This document shows positions 61,171-64,000 of a DNA stretch of 64,000 bases, in pieces. Under the pieces are notes generated by a model. That model had not been told where the DNA came from and did no database searches. It saw only the letters and a program-made list of their open reading frames with translations. The translations under genes were made by a program, and so were the position numbers. Origin of the DNA: JAXGXQ01 sp040772685 (GTDB taxonomy: Bacteria > Bacillota > Clostridia > Saccharofermentanales > UBA5734); the NCBI GenBank assembly GCA_040772685.1, contig JAXGXQ010000002.1:124001-188000 (forward strand), read 5' to 3'. How positions within the stretch are numbered: position 1 is the first letter of the stretch; each line of letters starts with the position of its first letter.

Positions 61171-62151
61171 GTGAATAAAAAAGTTGTTTCTGCTATCAAG
61201 TACATTATATTCGCGGTTTTTCTGCTAATCTTGCCCAGAGTCTTGCCAAACCAGTACATTGTTCAAATCGTAAACATGATTCTCATATACGTGATTCTTG
61301 CCACCGGGGTTAATATCCTGACTGGATACACAGGGCAGCTTTCTTTGGGGCAAGCAGCGTTTTTCGGCATTGGCGCTTATACAGCCGCGATACTGAATAA
61401 GAATTTTGGACTGCAGTTTATCTCACTGATTCTGATTTCAGCCTTCGTAACCGCGATTTTTGGTGTGATCCTCTCAGTGCCAGCACTAAAGGTCAAAGGC
61501 AGCTACCTCGCCCTGATAACAATCGGGTTTGGAGAAATAGTGCGGATTCTAATGGTCAATTGGGTGCAGCTTACTAGAGGCCCCGCGGGCATAGTCGGTA
61601 TCGAGGCGCCCAGAATCTTCGGTATCACCTTTGATGACCTGAATAAATACTACTATCTTATTTTGTTTTTTGTGATTATCGGTTTGCTATATCAAAAAAT
61701 CCTTATTGAATCCAGAATTGGCCGGGCTTTCATCGCTATCCGGGAGGATGACACCGTTGCTGAACTAACTGGTATTAATATCACTGAGTTCAAGGTAAAG
61801 GCTTTTGTAATAGGCGCTGTTTATAGTTCTGTCGCTGGTGTTTTGTACGCAATGATGATCAGGTATGTAAGCCCAGACAGCTTCACTGGCAATGATTCCA
61901 GCATAATTCTCTGGACAGTGATAATTGGCGGCATTGGAACACTTGCCGGACCTGTAGTCGGTGCGATAGTTATGACAATTCTGCCTGAAGCACTCCGTGG
62001 GATCGGCAATATGCGCATGGTAATTTTTGGGATTGTGCTGTTGATCGTGATAATTAAATATCCTTCAGGACTGACTCCTTATTTTATCAAGTTTAAAGAC
62101 TATATCTGGTCAACTATTACAAATAAAAAAACGCTTCCGGCGAGAAAGTGA
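61171..62151 (+). CDS. LivM-type permease, locus B
   Basis: Second permease of the importer, starting at a GTG at 61171 behind AGGAGGGG. Motifs are ATGVNILTGYTGQLSLGQAA, LKVKGSYLALITIGFGE and GGIGTLAGPVVGAI. The length is 326 residues with about nine hydrophobic segments. It is closer to typical LivM than the locus A copy. Confidence 0.92.
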   Translation: MNKKVVSAIKYIIFAVFLLILPRVLPNQYIVQIVNMILIYVILATGVNILTGYTGQLSLGQAAFFGIGAYTAAILNKNFGLQFISLILISAFVTAIFGVILSVPALKVKGSYLALITIGFGEIVRILMVNWVQLTRGPAGIVGIEAPRIFGITFDDLNKYYYLILFFVIIGLLYQKILIESRIGRAFIAIREDDTVAELTGINITEFKVKAFVIGAVYSSVAGVLYAMMIRYVSPDSFTGNDSSIILWTVIIGGIGTLAGPVVGAIVMTILPEALRGIGNMRMVIFGIVLLIVIIKYPSGLTPYFIKFKDYIWSTITNKKTLPARK

Positions 62152-62160
62152 GGTAAGAAC

Positions 62161-62934
62161 GTGGCAATCCTGACATTGACGGATATTTCCAAAAAATTCG
62201 GCGGACTTGCTGCCGTATCCGACCTCAATCTTCAGGTCGAAGAAGATACCATATCTGCCCTGATTGGCCCGAACGGGGCTGGTAAAACAACCGTTTTCAA
62301 TATGATTACCGGTGTATATCAAGTGACGAGCGGCAGCATCACATACGATGGCAACAACATATGCGGTCTGGCGCCACATAAAATTGTAGAGAAAGGCATA
62401 GCTCGAACTTATCAAAATATCCGATTATTCAAGAAAGCCAGCGCATTGGAAAATGTAATGACCGGTTTTCATTCAAGAACCAAGGCTGGTTTGTTTAACA
62501 TTATCTATAATCGGAAAGCAATGCTGGCAGAGGATGCCAAGGTTAAGCGGGATAGTCTTGACATTCTTGATTATCTGGGTATTGCTGACATGCGTGACTA
62601 CCAGGCACGTAACCTGCCATACGGCCATCAGAGATTACTTGAAATAGGCAGAGCGCTGGCTACCCAACCGAAGCTTCTGCTGCTAGACGAGCCGGCAGCC
62701 GGTATGAATGAAAAAGAAAAGATCTCTTTAATCGATACAATCCGAAGAATTCGTGGCGACTTCAAGCTTACAGTATTACTTGTTGAACATGACATGCAGC
62801 TCGTAATGAACATATCCGACAAGATCACCGTGCTGGATTTTGGCAAGTGGATCGCGGAAGGTACTCCAGAGTCGATTCAGAGAAACGATAAAGTAATTGA
62901 TGCTTATCTTGGAAGGGGTGAAAAGCAAGGATGA
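62161..62934 (+). CDS. LivG-type ATP-binding protein, locus B
   Basis: An ATPase with Walker A GPNGAGKTT, signature NLPYGHQRLLEIGRAL and Walker B LLLLDEPAAGMN. It begins at a GTG at 62161 with GAGGTAAG upstream. The length is 257 residues. Its stop overlaps the livF ATG by 4 bases (ATGA). Confidence 0.92.
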   Translation: MAILTLTDISKKFGGLAAVSDLNLQVEEDTISALIGPNGAGKTTVFNMITGVYQVTSGSITYDGNNICGLAPHKIVEKGIARTYQNIRLFKKASALENVMTGFHSRTKAGLFNIIYNRKAMLAEDAKVKRDSLDILDYLGIADMRDYQARNLPYGHQRLLEIGRALATQPKLLLLDEPAAGMNEKEKISLIDTIRRIRGDFKLTVLLVEHDMQLVMNISDKITVLDFGKWIAEGTPESIQRNDKVIDAYLGRGEKQG

Positions 62935-63662
62935 ATGAACGCAATGCAATATTGAAAATTGAAAACCTTGTTTCCTCTTACGGATTAATTAAAGCATTAA
63001 AAGGAATCTCAATGGAGGTTAGACAAGGCGAGCTGGTTTCATTGCTTGGATCAAACGGCGCCGGGAAATCGACTTTGCTTAAATCAATTATTGGGATGGT
63101 CCATATTGATTCGGGAAGCATAAAATACGAAGGTCAGGAACTAGTGGGCAAAAAAAGCCATCAAATTATTCCTTGCGGAATTTCATTGGTTCCTGAAGGA
63201 CGCAAGATATTTGCTGATCAGACAGTTACCGAGAATTTGGAAATTGGTACTTTTTTCACAAAAAATAATAGAAAACGTAACAGTGAGATCTTATGCAATG
63301 TTTTCGAGGTGTTCCCACGACTCTACGAACGCAGAAACCAAATGGGAGGAACCCTTTCCGGCGGCGAACAACAAATGTTAGCGATTGGCAGGTCAATGAT
63401 GTCAGATCCCAAATTGCTCTTGCTTGACGAACCGTCTATGGGACTTGCTCCAATAATTGTCGAGCAGGTGTTCCAGGTTTTGCAACGTGTTAAACAAACT
63501 AATGTTTCAATTCTGCTAGTTGAGCAAAACGCACGTATGGCGCTAAAGATTAGCGACCGGGCATACGTCCTTAATACAGGCGTTATAACAGCGGAAGACA
63601 CAGGAGCCAATATGGCTGATAGCAGCGTTCTTCAGGAAGCTTATCTCGGCAAGAAACAATAA
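62931..63662 (+). CDS. LivF-type ATP-binding protein, locus B
   Basis: The last ATPase of the locus B importer. Walker A GSNGAGKST, signature TLSGGEQQM and Walker B LLLLDEPSMG are intact. The length is 243 residues. It overlaps livG by 4 bases. A short CTGAC/GTCAG stem followed by T-rich sequence at 63700-63725 may be a weak attenuator before the next gene. Confidence 0.92.
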   Translation: MNERNAILKIENLVSSYGLIKALKGISMEVRQGELVSLLGSNGAGKSTLLKSIIGMVHIDSGSIKYEGQELVGKKSHQIIPCGISLVPEGRKIFADQTVTENLEIGTFFTKNNRKRNSEILCNVFEVFPRLYERRNQMGGTLSGGEQQMLAIGRSMMSDPKLLLLDEPSMGLAPIIVEQVFQVLQRVKQTNVSILLVEQNARMALKISDRAYVLNTGVITAEDTGANMADSSVLQEAYLGKKQ

Positions 63663-63756
63663 AAATAATTCTATTCAAACAATTAACGATGAAGTAAGAC
63701 TGACCGATGAGTCAGGTTTTTCTTTAGAACAGTCTTAGAACAAAAAGGAGAACGAG

Positions 63757-64000
63757 ATGAACCTCGAAAATGTCAAATTGAACCTGGATACGAAGCTAGT
63801 GCTGAATGTCGGGTTCCCTATGGGTAAAACAAATGCCCCCCGGGTTTACAATAAATTATTCAGTGTTCGTGACATGAATGCGATTATGCTGCCTGTCGAG
63901 ATTCATAAAGGTGAGCTTAAAAGCTTTATGGAAGCAGTTCGGACATTGAATATTCGTTATTTATGCCCCACGATGCCGCATAAAGCTGACATTATTGAGT
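63757..64000 (+). CDS. shikimate dehydrogenase-like oxidoreductase, locus B (3' end cut by window)
   Basis: The first 81 residues of a paralogue of the AroE-like protein at 41424. The N-terminal substrate loop reads GFPMGKTNAPRVYN, again lacking the second shikimate-binding serine, and the catalytic lysine is kept in TMPHK. The ATG at 63757 has an AAAAAGGAG site and lies 94 bases after livF. Its position after the transporter, rather than before the PLP enzyme as in locus A, shows a different gene order. Confidence 0.75.
   Translation, partial: MNLENVKLNLDTKLVLNVGFPMGKTNAPRVYNKLFSVRDMNAIMLPVEIHKGELKSFMEAVRTLNIRYLCPTMPHKADIIE

Noticed and set aside
1..64000. tRNA, rRNA or CRISPR features
   Set aside because: I looked through the intergenic stretches by eye and saw none; a short or unusual tRNA could be missed without a covariance search.
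40042..64000. Recent tandem duplication of one transporter locus
   Set aside because: Receptors and LivG proteins of the two loci differ strongly and gene order differs, so an old divergence or separate acquisition is more likely.

Overview
The window looks like chromosomal DNA of a low-to-mid-GC Gram-positive-type bacterium, most likely an anaerobic or fermentative Bacillota (Clostridia-like) lineage. Supporting signs are strong AGGAGG-type ribosome sites, lipoprotein-type solute-binding proteins, secD and secF as separate overlapping genes, a DUF6320/acyltransferase pair, an ImmA/XRE/Y-family polymerase locus, and a PEP-binding protein joined to a nucleotidyltransferase. The genus cannot be read from sequence alone. 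I saw no rRNA, tRNA or CRISPR array.

Layout. 1-13.6 kb is housekeeping: threonine synthase (5' end cut by the window edge), release factor RF3, a flavoprotein, a TrpB2-type tryptophan synthase beta chain, an acyltransferase with a DUF6320 membrane protein, a secreted NlpC/P60 hydrolase with a clear sigma-A promoter, 4-alpha-glucanotransferase and secDF. 13.6-17.1 kb is a three-gene membrane-stress-like module (SPFH protein, zinc-ribbon membrane protein, TPM protein). 17.1-22.4 kb is a pyruvate (or 2-oxoacid/acetoin) dehydrogenase operon preceded by a PNPOx-like gene; its E2 gene is broken by several frameshifts. 22.6-25.3 kb is a divergent XRE / ImmA / translesion polymerase locus with an array of AACTTCAT half-sites between the two arms. 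25.3-38.2 kb carries assorted metabolism: a CGAxxG-type cysteine protein, zinc alcohol dehydrogenase, SDR, IolB-like isomerase, Asp/Glu racemase, a PEP-binding/nucleotidyltransferase protein, glutamate dehydrogenase, an M20 amidohydrolase and a HemE-like methyltransferase. Several genes between 19 and 31 kb carry single-base frameshifts, mostly at homopolymers, so sequence error must be considered. 38.2-39.7 kb is an IS110-family element whose left end has an extended -10 and a long stem-loop, a candidate bridge RNA.

40-64 kb is the most interesting part: two related catabolic loci in tandem on the plus strand. Locus A has a LacI regulator, an AroE-like dehydrogenase, an M29-like metalloenzyme, a class V PLP enzyme and a complete LivKHMGF-type ABC importer. 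It is followed by a YiaK-like reductase, a GhrB-like reductase, an SDR, an Lrp regulator and a three-gene proton-translocating transhydrogenase. Locus B has its own LacI regulator, a paralogous PLP enzyme, a second complete importer and a paralogous AroE-like gene cut by the window end. Each LacI gene has its own palindromic candidate operator, repeated before the regulator and before the structural genes. I infer two uptake-and-oxidation/transamination routes for related, unidentified amino or sugar-acid-like substrates, with the reductases and transhydrogenase balancing NADH and NADPH. The substrate is not determinable from sequence.
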